Assembly (NCBI GenBank): GCA_027018875.1
Contig: JALUYA010000017.1
Location: forward strand, 16,935 to 80,934
Source: Gammaproteobacteria bacterium
GTDB taxonomy: Bacteria > Pseudomonadota > Gammaproteobacteria > JAKDMP01
Length of the DNA: 64,000 bases
Direction of reading: 5' to 3'
Under the pieces are notes generated by a model. It was not told where the DNA came from, did no database searches, and was given only the letters and a program-made list of their open reading frames with translations. This document shows positions 19,301-31,103 of the stretch, piece by piece. The number at the start of each line of letters is the position of its first letter. Position 1 is the stretch's first letter. The translations under genes and the position numbers were made by a program.

Positions 19301-21153
19301 GTATGCTCCAGTCCCGGACGATCCAACTCAAGGCTGCATTTGATCACCGCCATATATTCATTGATCCAAACCCGGATACGGAGCTGAGCTACAGGGAACG
19401 CGAGCGCCTGTTCCACCTGGAAAGATCCAGTTGGTCGGATTATGACCGAAAACTCCTATCCGAAGGGGGCGGGATCTACCCGAGATCGGCAAAATACATA
19501 CAAGTAAGCAAACAGGCAAGAAAATCGTTAAGCTTGACCAAGTCCAAATACCGGCCGCAGGAACTCATTCACGAAATACTCCAGGCACCTGTCGACCTGT
19601 TTTGGAACGGAGGCATTGGTACCTATGTCAAGGCCACGTCCGAAAGTCATCTTGACGTTGGCGACAGGACCAATGATGCCGTTCGCATCAACGGCAAAGA
19701 CCTCCGCTGCAAGGTTGTAATCGAAGGCGGAAATCTCGGTATTACTCAATTAGGCCGTATCGAATATGCCCTGCATGGCGGCCACGTTACCACCGACTTC
19801 ATAGACAACTCCGCCGGTGTTGACTGCTCCGACCATGAAGTCAATATCAAAATCTTCCTGAACCAACTCAAACTGCGCGGAAAACTCCGGGAGTCCGAAC
19901 GGCGCAAGCTACTCTTCGAAATGACCCCGCAGGTAACCAAGAGTGTGCTCCGAGACAACTACCTGAAAGCCTTGGCATTGTCCGTCGCAGAAGCCCAATC
20001 GCAGAATCAGATCAACGAACATGCACATCTACTACGTACCCTGGAACAAAAGGGGACACTGGACAGAAAACTGGAATACCTTCCCAGTGAAGACGAAATC
20101 ATCGAGCGCCGCGCCAGCAAACAGGGTTTTACCCGGCCCGAGCTGGCGGTATTGCTGGCTTATGCGAAAATAACGGTTAAAAATTCGCTGGATCTAAACG
20201 AATTAGCTAAAGACGAATACCTGAGCCGGGAGCTGATAGATTACTTTCCGGAATTGTTGCGGCCCCGGTTTCTCAAACGCAATACCGAGCATCCTCTGCG
20301 CAATGCCATTATCGGTACGGCCATCACCAACAGCATGATCAACCGCATGGGATTCAATTTCCCGTTCTGGATCCAGGAAACCACCGGCGCAAGCATCAGT
20401 TCCGTGGCCCGTGCCTATACAATTGCACGCGATTCCCTGAATATGCTGGACTTCTGGTGCGGATTAGAGGCGCTTCCCATCCATTCTCACTCTAAAGTCC
20501 AAGTCAACCTAATCACCCTTTCAGATCACCTGGTACGTTATGCAACCCGCTGGCTGATTGAACACGGGTATGGAAATGCCGACATCCTGGAGACAGTAAA
20601 AAAATTCAAACCCGCTACCAGGGAGTTACTGACTCTCCTACCGGATATTCTTCCTCCAAGATTACAAGAACAGTACCAAAAAACATGCGCCACCTACGCG
20701 GACGAGATCATCCCCAAGGAAATTCAGCAACTTGCCGCCGCCATTCCCGCCCTGTACACGGTTTTCGATATTCACATGGTTGCCGAGAAAACCGGAAAAG
20801 GAATTAGAGACGCGGCCAAGGCCTATTTCCACCTGGGCTCTGTTCTTGGGCTTGATTGGCTCAAAGAACAGATCCAGTCGCTTCCGACCGATGATCACTG
20901 GAAGACCTTGTCTCGTGCCACCTTGCGGGAAAGACTTTATGCTCAACAGCGCAGGCTCACCATCGATACCCTAACCGGAACCGATGTAAAAGAGGATGCC
21001 ATCCAACAAGTCGAAAACTGGGTAGCCAAAAAAGCGATCCCTATCCAGCACTTCCTGACCATCGCCAATGAGATCAGGAACACCGGACAGATTGAATTTG
21101 CATCCGTGTCCGTGGCCATCGAAGAAGCCTACGCGCTGCAGAAAAGATCATAA
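16327..21153 (+). CDS. NAD-specific glutamate dehydrogenase, large (about 180 kDa) type
   Basis: 1608 aa; [85 protein letters not shown]. Confidence 0.95.
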   Translation: [1608 protein letters not shown]

Positions 21154-21332
21154 AATGAACCTCCTATTATCCCGAGGTCGAATCGAGACAAGACGGTACC
21201 GATCTTGCATGAATAAGACCATGGAGACAAGCAATCCGGGAAAGCGATTCAACGGGATTGAGCCGCGGGGCTCCCTGCCGGATACTAAATCACCCGGTCC
21301 GCCCGGAGGGAAATAAAGTAACGGCAGCTACT

Positions 21333-21614
21333 ATGAAATCAGACTCTGAATTCAAGCAGGAACTGATCATCATTATCGGCACCGTCGGCATCGCCGGTGC
21401 CATTTTCTGGATGGGCGCATACCTGCTCGGCCCGCTCACGCTCATCCCGGGTGCATTTGTGCTTTTCGCCCTGTTATGGCATTACCGGTCTCGGATTAAT
21501 ACATTTCAGGAGTTAGGACACCGGTTATCGGGATCTTTGCTGCTCGCCGCCCAAACAAGCCTTCTGGTTGCGACCGCCTACGAAATCTTGCCCCTGGTAT
21601 TCCGACACATATAA
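21333..21614 (+). CDS. Small membrane protein of unknown function
   Basis: 94-aa ORF with three hydrophobic segments; Met at 21333 chosen over 21258. Confidence 0.5.
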   Translation: MKSDSEFKQELIIIIGTVGIAGAIFWMGAYLLGPLTLIPGAFVLFALLWHYRSRINTFQELGHRLSGSLLLAAQTSLLVATAYEILPLVFRHI

Positions 21615-21906
21615 ACCCTGAACATCCCGCCCGGATCCGGCGACTCCGCGAACCGCCGCTTTAGGCTACTTTGTGGTCGGGTAACGCAAAAGGCGGCGGC
21701 TGAGCTCCATCCCGGGTATCGCCTTCATAACGAACGCCTGATATGCCGATACCCCCGTACGGGCGCATAATATCCTCCGTGTTTCACCTCGGGTCGAGGA
21801 GGTTACGCCTACCCTGGCGGATCCTCTAAAATAGTTTTATGGGCCGGGATAAACCTAGGATTTTCTCCGGATTTCAGGATGATTGGTTAACCTAAGAGCA
21901 AAGTTT

Positions 21907-22998
21907 ATGAACAGTCAAATTTCTCTTTTTTCATCCATCCAACTGGGCAATGTTCCCCTGAAAAACCGTATCGTCATGGCCCCCATGACCCGCAACCGCG
22001 CGGAAAAAGGTAATGTCGCCGGTGAACTCATCAGAAAATATTACACGCAGCGGGCCGGCGCCGGCCTGATCATCACCGAAGGTTCGCAGATCTCCTCCCA
22101 AGGTGTCGGCTATCCCAATACCCCGGGGATCTACAGCGAGGCGCAAATTGCCGGCTGGCGCAAGGTGGTCGATTCGATCCATGCCGCCGGCGGCCGGGTT
22201 TTTATCCAGCTATGGCATGTGGGGCGCATTTCGCACCCCTCGCTACAGCCGAACGGTGCCCTGCCCGTGGCGCCCTCGGCCATTCAACCCGCCGGTGAGA
22301 CGGTAACTTACCAAGGCATGCAACCTTTCGTAACGCCCCACGCTCTTGAGCTAAATGAAATCCAGTCCATCATCGAACAGTATCGCCAGGCGGCCAGGAA
22401 TGCACAGGCAGCCGGCTTTGACGGTGCCGAAATTCACGCCGCCAATGGCTACCTGATCGATCAATTTCTGCGTGATAAAACCAATCACCGCGACGACCAC
22501 TATGGGGGTTCGATCGAAAACCGTACCCGTTTCCTAATCGAAGTGGTCGAGGCCGTCGTCACAGCCTGGGCACCGGGTAATATCGGTGTCCGCCTGTCGC
22601 CGGAAAACACCTTCAACGACATCGCCGATTCGAATCCCCAAGCCACCTTCAATACCGCCTGCGAAAAACTCGGCAAGTACGGCCTGGCTTACCTGCACAT
22701 ACTGGAAGGAGTCATGCTGCAGCACGGTAAGCACCGCTTGGATTACCGCCAGTTCAGCGATCGTTTCGGCGGCCTGTACCTGGCCAACAACGGCTACACC
22801 AGACAATCCGCCCAGGCCGCCATTTGCGAACACCGCGCCGACCTGGTGGCATTCGGCATACCCTTTATCGCCAACCCGGACCTGGTCGAGCGGTTCAAGC
22901 GGAATGCGCCACTCAACGAGGCGGATCGGGCCACCTTCTATGGTGGCGATGAACACGGCTATACGGACTATCCGTTTCTCGATAAACAACAGGTATAA
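21907..22998 (+). CDS. Old yellow enzyme-family alkene reductase (NemA-like)
   Basis: FSSIQLGNVPLKNRIVMAPMTRNRA; FIQLWHVGRISHPSLQPNGALPVAPSAI; DGAEIHAANGYLIDQFLRDKTNHRDDHYGGSIENRTRF. Confidence 0.94.
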   Translation: MNSQISLFSSIQLGNVPLKNRIVMAPMTRNRAEKGNVAGELIRKYYTQRAGAGLIITEGSQISSQGVGYPNTPGIYSEAQIAGWRKVVDSIHAAGGRVFIQLWHVGRISHPSLQPNGALPVAPSAIQPAGETVTYQGMQPFVTPHALELNEIQSIIEQYRQAARNAQAAGFDGAEIHAANGYLIDQFLRDKTNHRDDHYGGSIENRTRFLIEVVEAVVTAWAPGNIGVRLSPENTFNDIADSNPQATFNTACEKLGKYGLAYLHILEGVMLQHGKHRLDYRQFSDRFGGLYLANNGYTRQSAQAAICEHRADLVAFGIPFIANPDLVERFKRNAPLNEADRATFYGGDEHGYTDYPFLDKQQV

Positions 22999-23033
22999 CT
23001 ACCGGCCAAGGTGCTCAAGGGCCGCGGCGAGGC

Positions 23034-24326
23034 TCAGCGCCCGCCCCGGTTCAGCTCGGCGAGGTGTCGCAGCCGCTCGGCAATCCGTTTTTCGATCCCC
23101 CGCTCGGTGGGCCGATAGTAGCGGCGGTCGGGCATCTCCTGCGGAAAATAATGTTCGCCCACGGCATAAGCCTCGGGCTCGTCGTGCGGGTAGCGGTAAC
23201 GGGCCCCGTGGCCCAGTTTACGCATCAGTTCCGTCGGTGCATTCCTCAAATGCAGCGGTACTTCGGCGGAACCCCACTTGCGGCTGTCCTGCACCGCGGC
23301 ACGCAAGGCAAGGTAGATGGCATTGCTCTTGGGAGCGGCGGCCAGATACACCACGACCTCGGCAAGTGCCAGATCGCCCTCGGGGCTTCCGAGCCGTTCG
23401 TAAACCTGCCAGCCATCGAGCGCGATTCCGAGGGCGCGCGGATCGGCGAGTCCCACGTCCTCGCTCGCCATCCGGACCAGCCGGCGGGCGATATAGAGCG
23501 GTTCGACACCCCCCGCGAGCATGCGCGCAAACCAGTAGAGCGCCGCATCCGGTGCCGAACCGCGAACGGACTTGTGCAGTGCTGAAATCTGGTCATAGAA
23601 CAGATCCCCCCCCTGATCGAATGCGGCAATGCATTCCCCGAGCAGGGCGCGAAACTCACCCGGCTCCAGGGGCCGTTCGCACTGGGCGGCGGCAATGCTT
23701 TCGAGCAAGTTGAGCCCGCGGCGCGCATCGCCACCCGAGGCGGCCGCGATGTCACCGATCCACTCTTCCGGCAAGGCGTGCTCGTCCAGACCGAGTCCCC
23801 GATCGGGATCAACCAGTGCCCGACGGAGGATGGTTACCAACGCAGGCTCATCGAGCTGGGCGAGGCGTAACAAGCGGCAACGTGATAACAGCGCCCGCCG
23901 AACCTCGAAGGAAGGGTTTTCCGTGGTTGCCCCGATCAGGGTTACCGTACCCCGTTCGACATACGGCAACAGCGCATCCTGCTGTGCCTTGTTGAAGCGG
24001 TGAATTTCATCGAGAAAAAATACGGTCGGGTGCCCCGACTCCCGCTCCCGATCGGCCTCGGCAATAATGCGCTTGACCTCACTCACCCCAATGGCCACCG
24101 CGGATCGAGCCACAAATCGTGCCTTCACTTCCCCGGCAAGCACCCGGGCCAGGGTGGTCTTACCGCTGCCCGGCGGTCCCCAAAAGAGAATGGACGGCAG
24201 GTGGCCACCGTTCAAAATCCGGCTAAGACTGCCGCCGGGACCCACCAGGGCCGGTTGGCCGACCACCTCATCCAGGCACCGCGGGCGCATCCGCTCGGCA
24301 AGCGGCGCCCGGGGATGATCCATCAC
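23034..24326 (-). CDS. rarA: Replication-associated recombination protein A (AAA+ ATPase)
   Basis: PLAERMRPRCLDEVVGQPALVGPGGSLSRILNGGHLPSILFWGPPGSGKTTLAR; FFLDEIHRFNKAQQDALLPYVERGTVTLIGATTENPSFE. Confidence 0.95.
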   Translation of the reverse strand: MMDHPRAPLAERMRPRCLDEVVGQPALVGPGGSLSRILNGGHLPSILFWGPPGSGKTTLARVLAGEVKARFVARSAVAIGVSEVKRIIAEADRERESGHPTVFFLDEIHRFNKAQQDALLPYVERGTVTLIGATTENPSFEVRRALLSRCRLLRLAQLDEPALVTILRRALVDPDRGLGLDEHALPEEWIGDIAAASGGDARRGLNLLESIAAAQCERPLEPGEFRALLGECIAAFDQGGDLFYDQISALHKSVRGSAPDAALYWFARMLAGGVEPLYIARRLVRMASEDVGLADPRALGIALDGWQVYERLGSPEGDLALAEVVVYLAAAPKSNAIYLALRAAVQDSRKWGSAEVPLHLRNAPTELMRKLGHGARYRYPHDEPEAYAVGEHYFPQEMPDRRYYRPTERGIEKRIAERLRHLAELNRGGR

Positions 24327-24988
24327 GACCCGCCGGTGCTCGGCCCCGGCGGTGAAGTGTCGCGCACCACATCGACTCCCGCGGGCGGCACGAAGCGAAA
24401 TTGTGCCACGGGAATGGCCGGATTACGCCGGACATCGCTGAATTTTATCCGTGTGGTCTGGCCCAGGCGTGACACGAGCCGCATCACCCGAATTTCATCA
24501 TGGGCCGCAAGACCAAGTTCGATTGCCGTATAGTCGGCATTTTTCGACCGCGGAACCAGGCGCAACCAGTCCAACCCGCCGTGACGCGGTAGCAGGCTGA
24601 CCCTGAAGTTCCTTGATATATCCGCCTCCCCGGCGAGCAACGCCGCTGGCCCGGCGGCCAGCGCACCGGGCTCGGGTTTGACCGTCACCTGTTCGAGCCC
24701 CGGATCATAGATCCACAGGGTTTTCCCGTCGGCGACGATCAACTGCCGGTAAGGCTTGCGGTAGTCCCAGCGAAACCGGCCCGGCTTGGCAATCGCCACG
24801 TAGCCCGAAGCCTGCCTGACGGTCGCGGCATTGGCATTTACCACGGTTTCCGTGAACCGGGCCGTGAGACTGCGGGTTGCGCCAAGCAGGCGATCCAGCC
24901 TTGCAGCCGCCCGGGAATTACCCGCCTGGGCCAATGGCGCCAGGAGCAGCAACGCGATTACCGCGGTGGGAAAGATAGGTTTCTGCAT
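24323..24988 (-). CDS. lolA: Outer membrane lipoprotein carrier protein LolA
   Basis: Signal peptide; ARFTETVVNANAATVRQASGYVAIAKPGRFRWDYRKPYRQLIVADGKTLWIYDPGLEQVTV; between rarA and ftsK. Confidence 0.93.
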   Translation of the reverse strand: MQKPIFPTAVIALLLLAPLAQAGNSRAAARLDRLLGATRSLTARFTETVVNANAATVRQASGYVAIAKPGRFRWDYRKPYRQLIVADGKTLWIYDPGLEQVTVKPEPGALAAGPAALLAGEADISRNFRVSLLPRHGGLDWLRLVPRSKNADYTAIELGLAAHDEIRVMRLVSRLGQTTRIKFSDVRRNPAIPVAQFRFVPPAGVDVVRDTSPPGPSTGGS

Positions 24989-24991
24989 GAA

Positions 24992-27292
24992 TTACTCCGG
25001 TGGAGGGGGGGCCAATACTTCACGGTTACCGTTCGGTTGCAAGGAACCGACAATACCGACCCGCTCCATCTGCTCGATCAACCTTGCCGCGCGGTTATAG
25101 CCGATGCGTAGCCGGCGCTGGACCGCGGAGATCGAGGCCCGACGGGTTTCGGTAACGATATGTACCGCTTCATCATAGAGGGGATCGTCTTCGGCGTCGG
25201 TGCTTACTTTAGATTTGGGAAACCCGTTCGAAATCTCCTCGTTCGCCTCGAGAACCTCCTCCAGGTACGTGGGTTCGCCGGCTTGCTTGAGCCACGCCAC
25301 CACCCGATGCACCTCGATATCGTCAACGAAGGCCCCATGGACCCGATTAACCAGGGAGGTTCCCGGCGGCAGGAACAGCATGTCGCCGGTACCGAGCAGC
25401 GAATCGGCGCCGCTCTGATCGATTATGGTACGCGAATCCACCCGCGAAGATACCTGAAAGGCGATTCGGGCCGGAATATTAGCCTTGATCAGACCGGTGA
25501 TCACATCGACTGAGGGCCGTTGGGTAGCCACCAGGAGGTGAATTCCTGCCGCCCTCGCCTTCTGCGCCAGGCGGGCGATCAGTTCCTCGACCTTCTTGCC
25601 CACCACCAACATCAGATCGGCCAACTCGTCGATAACCACCACGATGGCCGGCATAGGCCGGAGCGGTTCGCGTTCTCCGGCCTCATTGGTCTCGGACAGT
25701 GGATCGTCGGGAACGGTTTCCCCCCGGGCGGTCAGTTCCCGCAGCTTGCGGTTGTAATTGGCCAGGCTGCGCACCTTCAGCGTCGCGATTCTCCGGTAAC
25801 GCCGGTCCATCTCCACCACGCACCAGCGCAATGCGGTAGCCGCCTCACCCATATCGGTCACTACCGGTGTAAGCAGATGGGGAATATCTGCATAGACCGA
25901 GAGTTCGAGCATTTTCGGGTCGATGAGCAACAAGCGCACATCATCGGGGCTGGCCTTATATAACAGGCTCAGTAACATCGCATTCAAGGCTACGGATTTG
26001 CCCGAACCCGTCGTTCCGGCAATCAAAAGATGCGGCATCCGGGCCAAGTCGGTAACTACCGGCCGGCCGGAGATATCCTTGCCGAGCGCCAGGGTAAGTT
26101 TCGATGTGGAACGATCATAGGCATCGGAGCGCAGGACCTCTCCCAGGGTGACCAGTTCACGGACTTCGTTAGGAACCTCGATACCGACTACACTCTTGCC
26201 CGGGATGACCTCGACCACCCGCACGCTGACCGCCGAGAGGGAACGGGCTAAATCCTTGGCAAGACCGCTGATCTGGCTAACCTTGACGCCCGGTGCCGGC
26301 TGAACCTCGAAACGGGTAATCACCGGGCCCGCGTGTACCGCTACCACCTCGACCTCGATGCCGAAGTCCCGCAGCTTTAATTCGAGCTGGCGACTCATCG
26401 CCTCGAGCGTCTTCTCGCCATATCCCCGACCGGAACGCGGCGGAGGGTTCAATAGCGCCAGCGGCGGAGTTCCCGGCGCCCCGGTTTTAGTCGGCGGGAG
26501 CGGAAACAGATTTCGCTGGCGCTCGCGTTCGACCTTGGCGCTTAACGTTACTTTGGCTATTGCCGGCTCGACCCGGAGTTTGCCCCGGGTCGCCCGCCGG
26601 GCACTCTCACGCTCCAGCGCCACGCTGCGCGAGGTGCGACCCGCCCTGGCCTGGCGCCGCTCGCGCCGGTGCCGGCGGCGCAACCCCACCCACTCGATAA
26701 ATCGCAAGACCAGGGCGCCCAAGCGATCCATCAAGGCAAACCAGGACAAGCCGGTCGCCAGCGTTACCGTTGCCGCCAACACCGCCAGTAGCAACAACGC
26801 CGCTCCCGCAACTCCCACTCCATCGGCAATCGGCACCGCCAGGGCATCCCCCAGCACCCCTCCTATACCGGCCGGAAACCAGGCCGGACCCGGCGCCGCC
26901 AACAAGGTCAGCAATATCGAGCAAGTGATAATCGCCGCCAGCAAGGAGAATATGCGCAGGCTACGCACCAGCACCTTGCGCCGCACCATGCCATGGAATA
27001 TCAGCCACCCGGCATAGCCCAGAAACAAGGGTAGTACATAGGCCGTAGCGCCAAGGATGAACAGCAGGAAATCGCTGGCCCAGGCACCTGCCGGACCAAT
27101 CAGGTTATGCACCGGACCGATACCGGTGCTGGTGTAGCTGGGATCGCCCGGATGAAACGAGGCCAAGGCCACGGCCAGCACTACGGCCAGCGCGGTGCTC
27201 AGCCAGAAGGCGGCTTCCCGTGCCGCCGCGCCGAGCCGCGGTATCAGCAGCTCATCGGAGGTAGAGTTTGAACTGTCTCTCGTCTTGGCCAT
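24992..27292 (-). CDS. ftsK: DNA translocase FtsK/SpoIIIE
   Basis: N-terminal TM segments; [49 protein letters not shown]-terminal gamma domain [27 protein letters not shown]. Confidence 0.96.
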   Translation of the reverse strand: MAKTRDSSNSTSDELLIPRLGAAAREAAFWLSTALAVVLAVALASFHPGDPSYTSTGIGPVHNLIGPAGAWASDFLLFILGATAYVLPLFLGYAGWLIFHGMVRRKVLVRSLRIFSLLAAIITCSILLTLLAAPGPAWFPAGIGGVLGDALAVPIADGVGVAGAALLLLAVLAATVTLATGLSWFALMDRLGALVLRFIEWVGLRRRHRRERRQARAGRTSRSVALERESARRATRGKLRVEPAIAKVTLSAKVERERQRNLFPLPPTKTGAPGTPPLALLNPPPRSGRGYGEKTLEAMSRQLELKLRDFGIEVEVVAVHAGPVITRFEVQPAPGVKVSQISGLAKDLARSLSAVSVRVVEVIPGKSVVGIEVPNEVRELVTLGEVLRSDAYDRSTSKLTLALGKDISGRPVVTDLARMPHLLIAGTTGSGKSVALNAMLLSLLYKASPDDVRLLLIDPKMLELSVYADIPHLLTPVVTDMGEAATALRWCVVEMDRRYRRIATLKVRSLANYNRKLRELTARGETVPDDPLSETNEAGEREPLRPMPAIVVVIDELADLMLVVGKKVEELIARLAQKARAAGIHLLVATQRPSVDVITGLIKANIPARIAFQVSSRVDSRTIIDQSGADSLLGTGDMLFLPPGTSLVNRVHGAFVDDIEVHRVVAWLKQAGEPTYLEEVLEANEEISNGFPKSKVSTDAEDDPLYDEAVHIVTETRRASISAVQRRLRIGYNRAARLIEQMERVGIVGSLQPNGNREVLAPPPPE

Positions 27293-27364
27293 ATTGAAGT
27301 TACGATTCGATCCTTATGAGTTTAGCGCGTCCGGCGAATGCACCCAAGCCCGGGGCTAGGGTAA

Positions 27365-28405
<1,041 letters not shown>

Positions 28406-28417
28406 AATCATTTTCTC

Positions 28418-29560
28418 ATGCCCACTCTACGGCTGCATTCCACGATCGCGGAAATTGATTCCGCCCAGTGGAACCTGCTTGCCGGAACCCACTCCGCCCC
28501 CCTACGCCATGAGTTTTTCAGCGCCCTCGAGGCCGGTGCCTCGGTAGGCCCGGGAACCGGCTGGTTACCCCGCTACCTGAGCCTTCACGGAGACGACGGC
28601 AAGCTTTGGGGCGCGCTACCGTTATTTGAAAAAACCGACTCCCGCGGGGAATTTATATTCGACTGGGACTGGGCCGAGGCGCTGGGTTCGAGCGGCCACG
28701 AATATTATCCGAAACTTGTCATCGCCATTCCCTACACCCCGATTCCGGGTTACCGCCTGCTTCTCGGTGCCTCGGCACCGGCCGGCACCGGAACCACCCT
28801 GGCCCAAGGAGCGATGGATTATGCCCGCGAGCGCGGGTTATCCTCCCTGCACTGGCTATTCCACCGCCCGGATGAATCCGCCATATTGGCCTCTTGTGGC
28901 CACTTGGCGCGTACCGGCTGTCATTTCCGCTGGGTTAACGCAAACTACCAATGCTTCGATGATTGGCTGGCAACCCTGACCGCGGCGCGGCGCAAGAAAA
29001 TACGCCGCGAACGGCGCAAAACAGCGGAAGCTGGTGTACGCTGCATCTGGATTGAGGGAGGGGATTTCAGCCCCAGAATCCTGAATACCGCCTACCGCCT
29101 CTATGCGGCCAATTATCGAACCCACGGAATGCGTCCCTACCTTACCCGGGAATTTTTCGCCGAACTGTGCCGGCGAATGCCGGAAGCCTTTGTCGCCTGC
29201 CTTGCCTATCGCGGTACCGAGGTCCTGGCGGGAGCCCTGTTTCTGGAAGATTCCGAGAATTTATACGGCCGCTACTGGGGAGCCTTCGAATGGATCGACA
29301 GCCTGCACTTCGAGGTCTGCTATTACCAGGGCATCGAGCGGGCCATTGCCCGCAAGCAACACCACTTCCACCCCGGGATCCAGGGTGAACATAAACTAAT
29401 CCGTGGCTTCGCCCCGTGTCTGCATTACTCCTCGCACTGGCTCCGCGATGCCGGATTGGAGCGAGCGGTCCGGGCTTATCTCGAAGCCGAACATCGGGCG
29501 GTGGAACGTTACCGGCGGGCCGCCGAGGCGATCCTGCCCGTGCATCGGGTCGCCCCATGA
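28418..29560 (+). CDS. GNAT/FemAB-like peptidogalycan biosynthesis protein (DUF482-type)
   Basis: RHEFFSALEAGASVGPGTGWLPRYL; FHPGIQGEHKLIRGFAP motif; directly upstream of aat. Confidence 0.82.
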   Translation: MPTLRLHSTIAEIDSAQWNLLAGTHSAPLRHEFFSALEAGASVGPGTGWLPRYLSLHGDDGKLWGALPLFEKTDSRGEFIFDWDWAEALGSSGHEYYPKLVIAIPYTPIPGYRLLLGASAPAGTGTTLAQGAMDYARERGLSSLHWLFHRPDESAILASCGHLARTGCHFRWVNANYQCFDDWLATLTAARRKKIRRERRKTAEAGVRCIWIEGGDFSPRILNTAYRLYAANYRTHGMRPYLTREFFAELCRRMPEAFVACLAYRGTEVLAGALFLEDSENLYGRYWGAFEWIDSLHFEVCYYQGIERAIARKQHHFHPGIQGEHKLIRGFAPCLHYSSHWLRDAGLERAVRAYLEAEHRAVERYRRAAEAILPVHRVAP

Positions 29561-30261
29561 GCAGGCCGCCGCATCCTTACTTGATTGCCCGCGATGCCCC
29601 GCCCGATGACTTCCCGCCCACCGAAGCCGCGCTCACCGAGCCCAATGGCCTCATTGCCCTCGGCGGCGACCTGTCTCCGGATCGCCTGCTTGCCGCCTAT
29701 CGCCGGGGTATCTTCCCATGGTATGAAGAGGCTCAGCCGATCCTGTGGTGGACTCCCAATCCACGCCTGGTACTGAATCCCCGCCGCCTACGCCTTTCCC
29801 GGAGCCTGCGTCGAACCCTTCGAAAAAGAACCTTCACAACGAGTGTGGATCAAGATTTCGCGGGGACCATCCACGCCTGTGCCGCACCGAGAAAAGGCTC
29901 ACCGGGCACCTGGATCACCCCGGCGATGGTCGCGGCCTACCGGCACCTGCACCGCCTCGGCTGGGCCCATTCCATAGAGGTTCGGCACGGGGATGTGCTC
30001 GTGGGAGGGCTCTACGGAATCTCAATCGGTACGGCTTTTTTTGGTGAGTCCATGTTCAGCCGGGAAAGCGACGCCTCGAAGGTGGCCCTGGTTGGACTTG
30101 CCCGCCTACTCGAGAGCTTTCCCGAGAGTCTTATCGACTGCCAGGTTCCTTCCGCGCACCTTCTCGGCCTGGGGGCCGAACTGGTCCCGCGTGCCGCATT
30201 CATGGAGTGGCTGCGCCGGGCCATGAATGCGCCGGCGGGACCCTTTCCATTACCAAAGTAA
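29557..30261 (+). CDS. aat: Leucyl/phenylalanyl-tRNA--protein transferase
   Basis: GLIALGGDLSPDRLLAAYRRGIFPWYEEAQPILWWTPNPRLVL; VGGLYGISIGTAFFGESMFSRESDASKVAL. Confidence 0.95.
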   Translation: MSRPPHPYLIARDAPPDDFPPTEAALTEPNGLIALGGDLSPDRLLAAYRRGIFPWYEEAQPILWWTPNPRLVLNPRRLRLSRSLRRTLRKRTFTTSVDQDFAGTIHACAAPRKGSPGTWITPAMVAAYRHLHRLGWAHSIEVRHGDVLVGGLYGISIGTAFFGESMFSRESDASKVALVGLARLLESFPESLIDCQVPSAHLLGLGAELVPRAAFMEWLRRAMNAPAGPFPLPK

Positions 30262-30305
30262 TTCCATCTCCACCGCCGGCTTTACTTTCCGGCCCCGGGA
30301 CAATC

Positions 30306-31103
30306 TCAGAAATGCCAGCCCAAGCCGGCATAAACTCCGCTGAATTCGGCCGTGCCATTCAGGCTGATGCGGGAACTCTCCAGATGCACCCGCAACCGCC
30401 GATACCCCACAGAGGCGCTCAGCCCCGGACCAAAGGAATAGCCGAGTCCGGCACGAGCATCATACAGATAGCTGGATCCCACATGAATAAATGCAGCATC
30501 ACCCGATATCTCGAAACCGGCCGGTAAATGCAAGGTGACTCCGGTATCCAACAGCGGTAACCACACCACCCCGCCGGCCGAGCCGCTCACCTGGTAGGGT
30601 TGAGTCCCCCCGCCCGGTGCCGTAGCCACCCCTTGACCCGAGGCGGCCACATTCAGCTTTATCCAGCGGGCCTCGAACCCGAACCTCCAGTTGACCAGGG
30701 AATCGTCCAGCGGATTCCAAAACAAGAGCACCGAACCCTGCCGAAGCAACGCCTGGCTCTGGATTTGGCCATTGGCGTTATAGACATTACCCCCAAAGGT
30801 AAAGCTCTGCCGGGTAATCCCCGACCCGCTGCTGAGAATCCGGTCATAGCTCAGACGCAAATCCGGAAGCAAGGGCAAAGGATCGTCAAAGGTGACATGC
30901 AACCCCCCGTTCCAGTGATGTCCCAGATGCAGATCATTCTCCAGGTTGACATTGGTATTCAAGGCACTCGAAGTATCGCGTACCGTACCACTGGCACCCG
31001 TGTTCCAGGCGCTAACACCCACCGCAACCCAGGGCGTGGCCAAAGCCGGGATAGGGGCAAGAAGAAACAGCCCTGCCAAGACCAATAAGACACGTCGAAT
31101 CAT
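30306..31103 (-). CDS. Outer membrane beta-barrel protein (TIGR04219-like)
   Basis: Signal peptide; alternating beta pattern; LRLSYDRILSSGSG; C-terminal aromatic ending GLGWHF. Confidence 0.72.
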   Translation of the reverse strand: MIRRVLLVLAGLFLLAPIPALATPWVAVGVSAWNTGASGTVRDTSSALNTNVNLENDLHLGHHWNGGLHVTFDDPLPLLPDLRLSYDRILSSGSGITRQSFTFGGNVYNANGQIQSQALLRQGSVLLFWNPLDDSLVNWRFGFEARWIKLNVAASGQGVATAPGGGTQPYQVSGSAGGVVWLPLLDTGVTLHLPAGFEISGDAAFIHVGSSYLYDARAGLGYSFGPGLSASVGYRRLRVHLESSRISLNGTAEFSGVYAGLGWHF

